Positions 41,568-50,355 of a stretch of 64,000 nt of DNA are shown in pieces. Origin of the DNA: Indioceanicola profundi (lineage in GTDB: Bacteria > Pseudomonadota > Alphaproteobacteria > Azospirillales > Azospirillaceae); the NCBI RefSeq assembly GCF_003568845.1, contig NZ_CP030127.1, positions 62,001 to 126,000 of the forward strand, in the 5' to 3' direction. The notes under the pieces are model-generated. The model was not told the origin of the DNA. It made no database searches and saw only the letters and a program-made list of their open reading frames with translations. Position numbers and translations under genes: made by a program. Position 1 is the stretch's first letter, and every line of letters starts with the position of its first letter.

Positions 41568-43424
41568 ATGAGTGCTCCGGTCACGTACCGGATTGTTCTT
41601 GTTGGCACGCGGGAGGATCTCGCGCGTGTTCGCACGGCAGTGGACTCCATACCGACGCATTTCGATGTTGAATTCTTTGAGCGCCCCGCCGAGGGAATGG
41701 TTCCATCCGCTGACATCGTCGCCTCATCCCCAGATATCATTGTCATCGGTGCATCACAGCAAGGTCCCCTGCCGCTGGCCCGTCAGATGCGGACAGCCTG
41801 TCCCACGTCGCAGATCGTCTTCCTCCTCGCGCCTGAGCGGCTTGAGCGCTTCCGGTTGAGCCTGCCCTTCGTCCCGAACCTCGCGTCTGCATGGACCGCG
41901 AGCATGACGGCTGACGCTTCAAGTCTGGGCGCCTTGCTCACTGAGGCGGCCCACGCCGCCCGCGAGCGCGCCGCGACGTCGATCGTGTTGGGGCGGATCA
42001 ATCAGAAGCTGGCGCTCGCAGCCAGGGGCTCAACCGAGCAGGTCAGGCGCTCGCAGTGGGCGCTCTCCGAGCGTTACCTTGCGACAGTTCTCACGCAGTC
42101 ACCCGATGCTTTCATTGCCCTTGGGAAGGATGGCGCGGTCATTGCGCACAACGACGCGGCCGCACGCCTGTTCGGTGATGGGTTGGAAATGGCGCAGGCC
42201 AGCTCGGTGACAGCTCTCTTCCCGGAAGAGGAGCATGCAAAGATTAGAGAAGCAGTTGCGCGTGCCTGGAGTGGCGAGGTCCAGGCGCATATCGATGCTT
42301 GTGTGATGGCCAAGGACGAAACCTGCATCTATGTCGAGCTTTCGCTGGCCACCGTCAACGATGAAACCGGCGTGGCGGCCGGCGTCTCCATCATCGCCCG
42401 GGATGTTACGGAGCGCCAGCGCACGCAGGACCGCCTGCGCGAAGCGGAACGCAGGCTGAATGCTGTCCTTGATAACGCCTCGGTATCTGTCTTCCTCATG
42501 GATGAGCGTCAGCACTGTATTTACATGAATGCCGCAGCCGAGAGGCTGACCGGCTACAGCTTCGCGGAGATGCACGGCCGGCCATTGCATGATGTGATCC
42601 ATCATACCCGGCCCGACGGCACGCATTATCCTATAGAGGAGTGCCCGATCGACCGTGCCTTTCCGGAAAACAACAACATGCAAGGCGAGGACGTGTTCGT
42701 TCATAAGAACGGCCATTTCTATCCTGTCGCCTTTACGGCCAGTCCTGTTCGCGATGACGCTTCCCACACGATCGGGACCATCATCGAGGTGCAGGACATC
42801 ACTGAACGCAAGCGGGCCGAGGCACGCCAGAAGCTACTTATCAACGAGCTGAATCATCGGGTGAAGAACACGCTGGCTGTGGTGCAGGGGTTGGCTCACC
42901 AGTCCTTTCGAGATGGCGCTCCCATAGCGCAGGCGCGCAAATCGTTCGAGGCGCGGCTCGGGGCCCTTTCCGTGGCGCACAACCTGCTGACGCGGCAGAA
43001 CTGGGAGTCGGCACTGCTCGGCGATACCGTCGCGGCTGCGGTGAATGGGACGGCCGGAGGCAACGCGGATCGGGTGACTCTGCTCGGACCGGATATATTG
43101 CTGGCACCGCAGACAGCGGTTTCGGTCGGTATGGCTGTGCATGAACTTTGCACAAACGCCATCAAGTATGGCGCTCTATCAAACGCCAAAGGTCAGGTTT
43201 CTGTTCGGTGGGAGGTGCAGAACAATGACAGCGGCAGGCGCCTGCGGTTGGAGTGGACGGAGAGCGGTGGTCCGCCTGTCGAACCGCCAGCCCGTCGCGG
43301 ATTTGGATCGCGCATGATCGAGCGCGGCTTGGCTGCTGAGTTGTCCGGCGAGGTGCGGCTGAACTTCCGCAAGGAAGGCGTCGTATGCACCATTGACGCG
43401 CCTCTCCCTCAGCCACTGAGGTAA
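41568..43424 (+). CDS. HWE-family histidine kinase with two PAS domains
   Basis: The 618-residue protein has an N-terminal receiver-like segment without a clear phosphoacceptor (about 1-140: YRIVLVGTREDLARVRTAVD), PAS domains at about 175-290 and 300-415 (each ending DVTERQRT and DITERKRA), then an HWE kinase domain with phosphoacceptor H430 in NELNHRVKNTLAVVQGLAHQ and an ATP-binding part (VHELCTNAIKYGALS). No transmembrane helix is seen, so it is a cytosolic sensor. A single-domain response regulator follows 3 bp downstream. HWE kinases often act in light or general stress signalling. Confidence 0.92.
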   Translation: MSAPVTYRIVLVGTREDLARVRTAVDSIPTHFDVEFFERPAEGMVPSADIVASSPDIIVIGASQQGPLPLARQMRTACPTSQIVFLLAPERLERFRLSLPFVPNLASAWTASMTADASSLGALLTEAAHAARERAATSIVLGRINQKLALAARGSTEQVRRSQWALSERYLATVLTQSPDAFIALGKDGAVIAHNDAAARLFGDGLEMAQASSVTALFPEEEHAKIREAVARAWSGEVQAHIDACVMAKDETCIYVELSLATVNDETGVAAGVSIIARDVTERQRTQDRLREAERRLNAVLDNASVSVFLMDERQHCIYMNAAAERLTGYSFAEMHGRPLHDVIHHTRPDGTHYPIEECPIDRAFPENNNMQGEDVFVHKNGHFYPVAFTASPVRDDASHTIGTIIEVQDITERKRAEARQKLLINELNHRVKNTLAVVQGLAHQSFRDGAPIAQARKSFEARLGALSVAHNLLTRQNWESALLGDTVAAAVNGTAGGNADRVTLLGPDILLAPQTAVSVGMAVHELCTNAIKYGALSNAKGQVSVRWEVQNNDSGRRLRLEWTESGGPPVEPPARRGFGSRMIERGLAAELSGEVRLNFRKEGVVCTIDAPLPQPLR

Positions 43425-43427
43425 CCG

Positions 43428-43799
43428 ATGCTGGCAGGCAAACGGGTGCTGATCGTCGAAGATGAGCCCGTCATTGGCTTTGTGCTCGAGGATATGCTGG
43501 ATGCCATCGGATGCAAGCCGGTTGGGATCGCTACGCGTGTTGAACAGGCGCTGGAGATCGTTGCGGCGCGGGAGATCGATGCAGCCATTCTGGACGTCAA
43601 CATTCACGGTCAGCGCAGTTATAGCGTGGCCGATGCGCTCGTCGCACAGGGCGTTCCCTTTATCTTTGCGACTGGATATGACGGCACTGAGCATCCGAGC
43701 CGATATCGGCAGGTGCTTACCTTGGCCAAACCTTACAGCATTGATGACGTGCAGCGTGCCCTGACAACTGTAACGGCCGGGACTGACGCTGGCCGGTGA
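43428..43799 (+). CDS. Single-domain response regulator
   Basis: The 123-residue receiver domain has acidic E11/D12 (VLIVEDEPVIGFVL), phosphoacceptor D56 (AAILDVNIHG) and the lysine in LTLAKPYSI. There is no output domain. It is the likely partner of the HWE kinase immediately upstream (3-bp gap), passing phosphate on or acting as a phosphate sink. Confidence 0.92.
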   Translation: MLAGKRVLIVEDEPVIGFVLEDMLDAIGCKPVGIATRVEQALEIVAAREIDAAILDVNIHGQRSYSVADALVAQGVPFIFATGYDGTEHPSRYRQVLTLAKPYSIDDVQRALTTVTAGTDAGR

Positions 43800-44114
43800 A
43801 GAGCGGCCCAGCCGGCGCATCTGCTGTCGACCCGATCTCTCCAATGCGGACCACAAAATCTGAAGATCGCCCGAAAAGGAAGCCGACCGGGCGGCTACCG
43901 AAGTCTCCTACCAGAGGGTCTTTCCCTTCGAGTACAAAGCACCGGACCATTGGGGTGTAGACCGGCGCAGGATAGCGGGATACGGCGATGCCCGCATCGG
44001 ACAGGCGCTGCCCTTGATCGGCGTCCAAATTCAGCTTCGCCTGCACCTAGGTAGACCGGTATGCTTCCGCTCGAGGCCATTGCAATATAAAACGATCGTT
44101 TTACATTGTACTTC
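43800..44114. other. 315-bp region before the TetR gene
   Basis: The TetR operator palindrome lies at its right end (44088-44103). An open minus-strand frame of about 109 residues covers much of it and runs into the response regulator gene. It has no recognised domain and I do not call it as a gene. Confidence 0.5.
44088..44103. promoter_or_regulatory. Operator palindrome in front of the TetR-type gene
   Basis: TAAAACGATCGTTTTA is a perfect 16-bp palindrome ending 11 bases before the TetR-family ATG at 44115. This fits an autoregulatory operator that also controls the overlapping MFS gene. Confidence 0.85.
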
Positions 44115-44663
44115 ATGGACAAGCGCACCGACATGATCGCGGGGGCGGCTCTCGCGTTCGAGGCCGAAGGCTTTCGAGGCATCGGCATCGACGGGATTCT
44201 TGCCCCCTCCGGAGCATCGACCCGCACGCTCTACAAGCACTTCGGCTCTCGCGACGGGCTGGTGCTCGCAGTGCTGGAGGAACGGCACCGCGCCTTCATG
44301 GCGCGACTAGAGGGGAGAAGTGAAGTAGCCGATCCCGTCGGCGAACTCTTCGACACGCTGGAGCGATGGCTGATCGAGCATGGAGCACGAGGCTGCATGC
44401 TGCTGCGCGCCCGCAGCGAATATGCCAACGCAAACGAGGACGTCGTCGCCCTTGTCCGGAGGCAGAAGGAGGAATTTGAAGGCGAGATCGCCAGGCGCGT
44501 TCAGACGGTGCTAGGCCGCGCCGATGCCGAGCTATCGACGCAAGTCTGGCTTCTTTTCGAGGGAGCGACGGCGGCGGCGAGCGTTTCCGACTTGTCGGTC
44601 GTCGGTGTGGCCAAACGTGCTGCGGCCATTCTGCTGACGGCAGCACAAGGCCGATCACAATGA
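44115..44663 (+). CDS. TetR-family repressor
   Basis: The 182-residue protein starts at ATG 44115 with a TetR HTH (MIAGAALAFEAEGFRGIGIDGILAPSGASTRTLYKHFGSRDGLV) and an all-helical ligand domain. It overlaps the downstream MFS gene by four bases (ATGA), and a perfect palindrome lies just upstream. Together these suggest a self-regulated repressor/exporter pair responding to an exported compound. Confidence 0.93.
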   Translation: MDKRTDMIAGAALAFEAEGFRGIGIDGILAPSGASTRTLYKHFGSRDGLVLAVLEERHRAFMARLEGRSEVADPVGELFDTLERWLIEHGARGCMLLRARSEYANANEDVVALVRRQKEEFEGEIARRVQTVLGRADAELSTQVWLLFEGATAAASVSDLSVVGVAKRAAAILLTAAQGRSQ

Positions 44664-45919
44664 ACGGGCGGGGCAATTTTGTCGCGGCCGCCTTTGCACT
44701 CACGGCGCTGGCGTACGGCCTTGCGCGCTTCGCCTATGGGCTCCTGCTTCCCGATATCCGGGAAGATCTTTCCTTGAGCGCGACGGGGGCCGGTTGGATC
44801 GGGGGCAGCGCCTTCGCGGCCTATTGCTTCGGCATCATCCTCGCTTTTGTCGCCGGCGCCCGGCTCGGCGAGCGCCATACCGCAGTCTTGGCCAGCCTGA
44901 TGGCGACCTGCGGGCTGGCGCTCGCCGCCGTCGCGTCATCGGGCTGGTGTCTCGGACTGGCGATCGCGCTTGGTGGGCTTGGCACCGGGCTGACATCCCC
45001 ACCGCTTGCTGCGGCGGTGGAGCGATGCCTGGACAACGCGGCGCGGCCAAAGGCAAACGGGGCGATCAACGCCGGCACGGCGGCCGGAATTGTCTTTTCC
45101 GGTATCGCGGTCATGGTGTTCGCCGGTGGCTGGCGCGCGCTTTACATCGTCTTCGCGGTGATCGGCGCGATGGTGACGGTCTGGTTGTGGTTCGCCACAC
45201 CGGCAGTTGCCCGCGAGCGGGCATCGGGTGAGCTGTCTCTCAAACACCTGACGCGTAAGGGTGTTTGGGAGCTATGTGCTGGCGCGTTCCTGATGGGTGC
45301 CGCCAGCACCGCGATCTGGACCTTCGGGGCCAACATCATGCGCGACGATCTCGGGTTTGCCGATGGTCGCATCGCGCTTGCCTGGATTGTTCTGGGCAGC
45401 GCCGGCATTTTCGGCGCGGGGACAGGCATTCTCACAGTCCGCTTCGGGATCGGGCCGGTCCATCGTTTTGCGGTATTCGCGATGGTCCTGGCCCTGATCG
45501 GGCTTGCTGCCGCGAGCCTCGCTCCAATGATCGCCTTCGCTGTCATGGGGCTGTTCGGCGTGGCCTACATCGTATCGAGCGGTGCTTTTCTTTTATGGGG
45601 AATCGCACTGTGTCCCGATCGCCCGGATTTCGGCCTCGGGCTCCCATTTTTGATGATCGCGCTCGGGCAGACCGCAGGGGCTCCCCTGTTCGGATCCGTT
45701 TTCGACCTGGCTGGCAGCGCGACGGCGCTTCTCTCCTCCGCCATGGTGATGGCAAGTGCTGCGATCTGGACCGAAAGCGTGACCTCGATATACGGGAAAG
45801 GGGGCGCGCCGCAGCGGGAAGCTGCGTCTTCTTGCGAGGCGTCTAGACCGTCGGGTTTCTCCGCAACGCCGCGCGAGACGCCTTCGGGTGGGCGCCATTA
45901 TGGTGATCGGATGGACTGA
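44660..45919 (+). CDS. MFS transporter, YbfB/YjiJ-like
   Basis: The 419-residue protein has twelve hydrophobic helices and the YbfB/YjiJ-like start (LTALAYGLARFAYGLLLPDIRED, then LSATGAGWIGGSAFAAY). It is coupled to the TetR gene by an ATGA overlap, a classic efflux pair. The last 40 residues form a polar, low-complexity tail. Substrate is unknown. Confidence 0.88.
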   Translation: MNGRGNFVAAAFALTALAYGLARFAYGLLLPDIREDLSLSATGAGWIGGSAFAAYCFGIILAFVAGARLGERHTAVLASLMATCGLALAAVASSGWCLGLAIALGGLGTGLTSPPLAAAVERCLDNAARPKANGAINAGTAAGIVFSGIAVMVFAGGWRALYIVFAVIGAMVTVWLWFATPAVARERASGELSLKHLTRKGVWELCAGAFLMGAASTAIWTFGANIMRDDLGFADGRIALAWIVLGSAGIFGAGTGILTVRFGIGPVHRFAVFAMVLALIGLAAASLAPMIAFAVMGLFGVAYIVSSGAFLLWGIALCPDRPDFGLGLPFLMIALGQTAGAPLFGSVFDLAGSATALLSSAMVMASAAIWTESVTSIYGKGGAPQREAASSCEASRPSGFSATPRETPSGGRHYGDRMD

Positions 45920-45934
45920 CCTTGAGGCCCTCTC

Positions 45935-46090
45935 TTGCTGAACGATCCTCGTAGACCCGAGAACCGCGAGCCGGAGATCGAGAAATATCCACGGGATGTC
46001 CGGTTCCTCATTCTGACAGGAGCCGCGATTATCCCGTGGGTCATGATCGGGTACGGTGCCGCCCTGGCTTCAAAACGGTCCCGGAGATAG
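45935..46090 (+). CDS. Possible 51-residue membrane protein, TTG start
   Basis: A TTG at 45935 has GAGG seven bases upstream and opens a 51-residue frame to TAG at 46088-46090. It has a charged N-terminus (RRPENREPEIEKYPRDVR), one hydrophobic helix (FLILTGAAIIPWVMIGYGAAL) and a basic end (SKRSRR). The layout of a single-pass miniprotein is convincing, but the unusual start and small size keep confidence low. Confidence 0.42.
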   Translation: MLNDPRRPENREPEIEKYPRDVRFLILTGAAIIPWVMIGYGAALASKRSRR

Positions 46091-46333
46091 GGGCCGAGCC
46101 CGCAAGGTCCTCAGCCTCGGCCCAAGCCGCCGTGGTCTATGGGGCTGGTCCGGCGGCATTGTCACGGCAATTTCGGCGGCAGTCCGTTCACTAGGTAGCT
46201 GGTTGGACACCACCGATCTTGAACGTCCGTCATCAGTTCCATCCGCCGTCATCCAACACCCGATCCGGCCGGTTTTGCGGTTCAGGTTGAGCTACGACAC
46301 AGGCCATGGACGAGAAGCTCTCTGCACGCCGGC
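46091..46333. other. Intergenic stretch before the AraC-type gene
   Basis: 243 bp downstream of both the miniprotein and the convergent AraC-type gene. I see nothing to support here. Confidence 0.45.
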
Positions 46334-47245
46334 TCAGTTCGCGTGACCCTGCCACGCCGCCGAAAGCATCCGTGTCATAGCGGCTTTCATGTCTCTGGCC
46401 GGCGGCAGTCCGAACATACGGCCATATTCGCGCGTGAACTGCGGAACGCTTTCGTAACCCACCGCGTAGGCGGCGTTACTGATCATTGCGCCATCCGCCA
46501 GCATCATCCGGCGCGCCTCAATCAGTCTGAGCTGCTTTTGAAACTGAAGCGGGGTCAGAGAGGTGATCGCCCGGAAATGCTCATGGAACGACGACACGCT
46601 CATACCCGCAGCCTCGGCCAGTTGCTTCACCCTGAGCGGTTCGGCGAAGTTCGCGCGAATGAGCGCCACTGCGCGGGCAATCCGTTGCGCATGGCTGTCA
46701 GCAACGCCGAGGCTACGGATCGCTCCCCCGTGTCGACCCGAGAGCAGCCAGAAATGCAATTCGCGAAGCAGCTGCGCCTGCAGGATCGGCACCGAGGCAG
46801 GCCGGTCAAGCAGTCGCATCAGGCGCAACGCGGCATCGGCTGCTTCGATTTCTGTTGGATTGACGCGAACCGCCGCGCCGGTAGCGACAGGGAGGGCGCC
46901 CATTTCTACGACAAGCGCCTCGATCACGGCGGGATCGAGGTCCAGGACGAGCGAGAAATAGGGAACAGCGATGCTGGCGCGTGTGATCTGGCTGACCGTC
47001 GGGACGTCTGCGGTGATCAGAAGGGAATCGCCGGCACCGAAGTCGAAGCTATCGCTTCCCATGGCAACCCGCTTGCTGCCCTGGAGCACCAGGGCGACCA
47101 GCGGCTTGCAGATGGCGTATTGCATCAAGCTGGGAGCAGTCTCGCGAATAACCCTGAGTCCGGGGATCGGCGTTTGAGCAACCCCGTTCTCGTCGGCATG
47201 TGCTTCCGCATAGCGGCGGACGGCATCAAGCAAAGCGTCGGTCAT
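46334..47245 (-). CDS. AraC-family regulator
   Basis: The 303-residue protein has an N-terminal AraC-type cupin arm (LMQYAICKPLVALVLQGSKRV, GAGDSLLITADVPTVSQI) and two HTH motifs at the C-terminus (VKQLAEAAGMSVSSFHEHFRAITSLTPLQFQKQLRL, then ISNAAYAVGYESVPQFTREYGRMFG). It diverges from the SDR gene at 47389 over a 143-bp promoter region, so it probably controls that SDR. Confidence 0.93.
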   Translation of the reverse strand: MTDALLDAVRRYAEAHADENGVAQTPIPGLRVIRETAPSLMQYAICKPLVALVLQGSKRVAMGSDSFDFGAGDSLLITADVPTVSQITRASIAVPYFSLVLDLDPAVIEALVVEMGALPVATGAAVRVNPTEIEAADAALRLMRLLDRPASVPILQAQLLRELHFWLLSGRHGGAIRSLGVADSHAQRIARAVALIRANFAEPLRVKQLAEAAGMSVSSFHEHFRAITSLTPLQFQKQLRLIEARRMMLADGAMISNAAYAVGYESVPQFTREYGRMFGLPPARDMKAAMTRMLSAAWQGHAN

Positions 47246-47388
47246 GCACAGACACTAATCCGCATTGTTTGACGTCGCAACGCCTGGCGGAGGATCAGGC
47301 AAGAATGGCCTAGGATCCGGCAACATGGATCGGAGTTGGTCGACGATAGTGGGGTGAACGCAATGCTCACCTCCAAAGGAGTCATCTA

Positions 47389-48144
47389 ATGACCACCATT
47401 TCGATCGTTACCGGCGGCAGCCGTGGCCTCGGCCGCAACACCGCCGTCAGCATCGCCCGCCGTGGCGGCGACGTCATTCTCACCTATCGCAGCGGCAGCG
47501 ACGATGCGAATGCCGTCGTCGCCGAGATTGAGAGGATGGGGCGCAAGGCGGTCGCCCTTCAGCTCGATGTTGGCGCCGTCTCCACCTTCCCAGCTTTTGT
47601 CGAGAGCGTCCGTGCGGCGCTGCGGTCCAGCTGGGCTCGGGACAGCTTCGACCATCTCGTCAATAATGCCGGGCATGGCGAAATGGCCGCCCTTGCAGAT
47701 ACAACCGAAGCGCAGTTCGACAGCCTGTTTGATGTCCATGTCAAAGGCGTGTTCTTCCTGACCCAGGCTCTTCTGCCTCTCCTTGCCGACGGCGGTCGCA
47801 TCGTGAACTTCTCGTCGGGCCTGACGCGTATCTCCTATCCGGGCTTCTCGGCCTATTCCGCCGCCAAGGGGGCAATCGAAATCCTGACGCTCTACATGGC
47901 CAAGGAACTAGGTAGCCGCGGCATCACCGCAAATACGATAGCGCCGGGCGCGATCGAGACCGACTTCCTGGGCGGCGCCGTACGCGATACGCCCGCCTAT
48001 AATGAAGCGTTCGCCGCCATGACAGCGCTTGGCCGCGTCGGTCTCCCCGACGACATCGGCCCGGCAGTCGCGAACCTGCTCAGTCCGGACAACCGGTGGA
48101 TCACCGCACAGCGGATCGAAGTGTCGGGTGGCCAGAACATCTGA
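47389..48144 (+). CDS. Short-chain dehydrogenase/reductase
   Basis: The 251-residue protein, with a strong AAAGGAG site, has the NAD(P)-binding TGGSRGLGRNTAVSIAR, the NNAGHG segment, and the catalytic pair YSAAKGA with the serine in NFSSGLTR. It is divergent from the AraC gene and is likely its target. Substrate is unknown; homologous pairs are often induced by electrophiles or aldehydes. Confidence 0.9.
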   Translation: MTTISIVTGGSRGLGRNTAVSIARRGGDVILTYRSGSDDANAVVAEIERMGRKAVALQLDVGAVSTFPAFVESVRAALRSSWARDSFDHLVNNAGHGEMAALADTTEAQFDSLFDVHVKGVFFLTQALLPLLADGGRIVNFSSGLTRISYPGFSAYSAAKGAIEILTLYMAKELGSRGITANTIAPGAIETDFLGGAVRDTPAYNEAFAAMTALGRVGLPDDIGPAVANLLSPDNRWITAQRIEVSGGQNI

Positions 48145-48573
48145 TCGCAGAGGGCGCACGAAGCCGTTGCGTCATAGCGCGGGGCCTTGAGGAGATGGGC
48201 GGAGGAGCAACATCCGCGATCAGGTCATCCCCTCCGCCTGGATGATCCTGCAGAACGCCATGGCCTCCCCCGGGAAGTCACCGGCCCACTGCCAAGCTCC
48301 GCTGGACTACAGCCCGCTGGACCTGCATACGCCCCGTTTTCAGCTGGGCTTAAAGGGCTTTTCATGCCTTGGCCGATTATCCCGGCCTCCATGAATGCCA
48401 AGCTCTGGGGAACCCGGGACGCTTCCGGGAGATCGCCAGGAGACAGCAACTTGGCGAATGGAACCCCTTGTCCTGGCATCTAGCTGGGCAGGGGCGAGGC
48501 AACGATTGCCCGTACCGTCATTGGGGACCGGCGTACGGGCGTATCCACCCCGGTCCCCCAGGAGACGGACCTC
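48145..48573. other. 429-bp region between two SDR genes
   Basis: No gene or clear regulatory element is supported. A short stretch near 48212-48280 reads like protein in one frame (QVIPSAWMILQNAMASPG) but is not followed by a credible gene. Confidence 0.4.
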
Positions 48574-49335
48574 ATGAGCCGCATCCGACCAACCATCGAC
48601 GAGGTAAAAGGCAAGGTCGCCATCGTGACTGGCGCTGCCAGCGGCATCGGCCGCGCCACGGCCGAGCTGCTGCACGCCCGCGGCGCCTATGTCGTCGCCG
48701 AGGATATCGATCCCGCCGTCAGCGAGCTGGCACGCGATGGGCTGGTGCCTCTGATCGCCGATATCACCAAGGACGGTAGCGCCGAACGCGCTGTATCCAC
48801 GGCCTTGGACCGCTTCGGAAAGCTGGACCTGCTGGTGAACAATGCCGGCCGCATTCTCTACAAGCCGCTGGTCGAGATGACCCGGGAGGACTGGAACTGG
48901 CAGATGGAGACGAACGTCACTGGCGCCTTCCTGCATTCCCGCGAGGCCATGAAGGCCATGATCCCGAACAGGTCCGGCGCCATCGTCAACATCGCCTCAT
49001 ACGCCTCCTATTTTGCCTTCCCCGGCATCTCTGCCTATACCGCATCCAAGGGCGCGCTGGCCCAGCTCACCCGCACCCAGGCACTGGAAGCCATCGAGCA
49101 CGGAATACGGGTCAACGCCATCGGCGTCAGCGATGTCGTCACCAACCTGCTGAACCACTTCATGGAGGATGGCCGCGGCTTCCTGGCTGAGCACGGGAAG
49201 AATGCCCCGATCAAGCGGGCCGCCGACCCGGTGGAGATCGCGGAGATCGTCGCCTTTCTAGCTTCCGACCGGGCCAGCTTCATGGTCGGCTCCGTGGTGA
49301 TGGCTGACGGCGGCATGAGCGTGGCGATCGGCTGA
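48574..49335 (+). CDS. Short-chain dehydrogenase/reductase
   Basis: The 253-residue protein has TGAASGIGRATAELL, NNAGRI, and YTASKGALAQL with the catalytic Tyr-x3-Lys. It runs convergent to the LtnD-like gene of the catabolic operon (107 bp between stops), so it may act in the same pathway. Substrate is unknown. Confidence 0.9.
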   Translation: MSRIRPTIDEVKGKVAIVTGAASGIGRATAELLHARGAYVVAEDIDPAVSELARDGLVPLIADITKDGSAERAVSTALDRFGKLDLLVNNAGRILYKPLVEMTREDWNWQMETNVTGAFLHSREAMKAMIPNRSGAIVNIASYASYFAFPGISAYTASKGALAQLTRTQALEAIEHGIRVNAIGVSDVVTNLLNHFMEDGRGFLAEHGKNAPIKRAADPVEIAEIVAFLASDRASFMVGSVVMADGGMSVAIG

Positions 49336-49442
49336 CCGATTCGCGTGGCCCCTGGGTCAGTCCCGGGGGCAAGCGCTGTCATGGTCCTGAGCCGGAAAAC
49401 CGGTCCTTGGGGATGGCGTGCAGGCCCTGGGGCCTGCCATGT

Positions 49443-50327
49443 TCAAGCGCTCGCGCTTCCGTTCATTGCCATATATGTCCGGATGACCTGACTGTCGTCG
49501 GCAGCGCCCTCGCCGCGGCCGGACGTGGCAAGGAAGAGCTGATGCGCAACGGCGGCCAGCGGAAGCGCAACCTTGGCGCTCCGGCCGGCTTCCAGCACGA
49601 TGCCGAGATCCTTCACGAAAATATCGACGGCGCTGGTGATGTCGGGATTGCTCTCGAGCATGCGCGGGCCGCGGTCCTTCAGCATCCAGCTCGATGCGGA
49701 CGACCCGCTCATGATTTCCAGCAGGATGTTCAGATCGACCCCTGTCTTGGCGGCCAGGGCGAAGGCTTCCGCCACCACGGCGATGTGAACGCCGCAGAGC
49801 AGTTGGTTGACGGTCTTGACGGTGGCGCCCTGTCCCGGCCGTTCCCCCACATGATAGAGCTTGTCGCCCATGGCCTCGAGCACCGGCCGGACCATCTCGA
49901 AGGTGGGCCGGGGGGTGGCCGCCATGATGGTGAGCGTACCATTGACGGCTCCCGCCATTCCGCCGGAGACGGGGGCATCGACGAAGCGTCGGCCCGCTCC
50001 CTCCACCTCCTGGGCAATGTCCACCACATCGCCGGGCTGACAGGTGGCCATCAGGATCACGGTGCCGCCCGGAGCAAGCGCGGACAGTGCTCCGTCCGCG
50101 ACCAGCGCTGTCTTTGCCTGGGCGGCATTCACGACCATCAACACCAGAACGTCCGCACCATGCGCCGCTTCGCCAACGCTGGCGGCGCCGGTTCCGCCGA
50201 GCCCTTCAAATTTGCTGACGCTCTCGGCGCGGAGGTCGAAGCCCCGGACGTTGAACCCCTTCCTGAGCAGGTTGCCCGCCATCGGCATGCCCATGGACCC
50301 AAGCCCGATAAAGCCAATCTGTGTCAT
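49443..50327 (-). CDS. LtnD-like beta-hydroxyacid dehydrogenase
   Basis: From ATG 50327 the product is 294 residues. It has the NAD-binding IGFIGLGSMGMPMAGNLL, the substrate motif FVDAPVSGGMAGAVNGTLTIM, and the catalytic lysine in GATVKTVNQLLCG. The pattern MVVNAAQAKTAL suggests the L-threonate dehydrogenase (LtnD) branch rather than 3-hydroxyisobutyrate dehydrogenase. It is the last gene of a transporter/transketolase operon, which fits oxidation of a sugar acid. No threonate-specific kinase or aldolase is near, so the exact substrate is open. Confidence 0.82.
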   Translation of the reverse strand: MTQIGFIGLGSMGMPMAGNLLRKGFNVRGFDLRAESVSKFEGLGGTGAASVGEAAHGADVLVLMVVNAAQAKTALVADGALSALAPGGTVILMATCQPGDVVDIAQEVEGAGRRFVDAPVSGGMAGAVNGTLTIMAATPRPTFEMVRPVLEAMGDKLYHVGERPGQGATVKTVNQLLCGVHIAVVAEAFALAAKTGVDLNILLEIMSGSSASSWMLKDRGPRMLESNPDITSAVDIFVKDLGIVLEAGRSAKVALPLAAVAHQLFLATSGRGEGAADDSQVIRTYMAMNGSASA

Positions 50328-50355
50328 GCGAGGGCTCCTTTTCCGATCCTGTTCA

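Noticed and set aside
43717-44046. 109-residue minus-strand frame between the response regulator and TetR genes
   Set aside because: It has some protein-like stretches (for example DPLVGDFGSRPVGFLFGRS), but it overlaps the response regulator and I could not identify a domain, so a gene or relic is not supported.
48187-48480. Possible small plus-strand gene between the two SDR genes
   Set aside because: No ribosome site or domain was found, and the frame looks like random GC-rich sequence.
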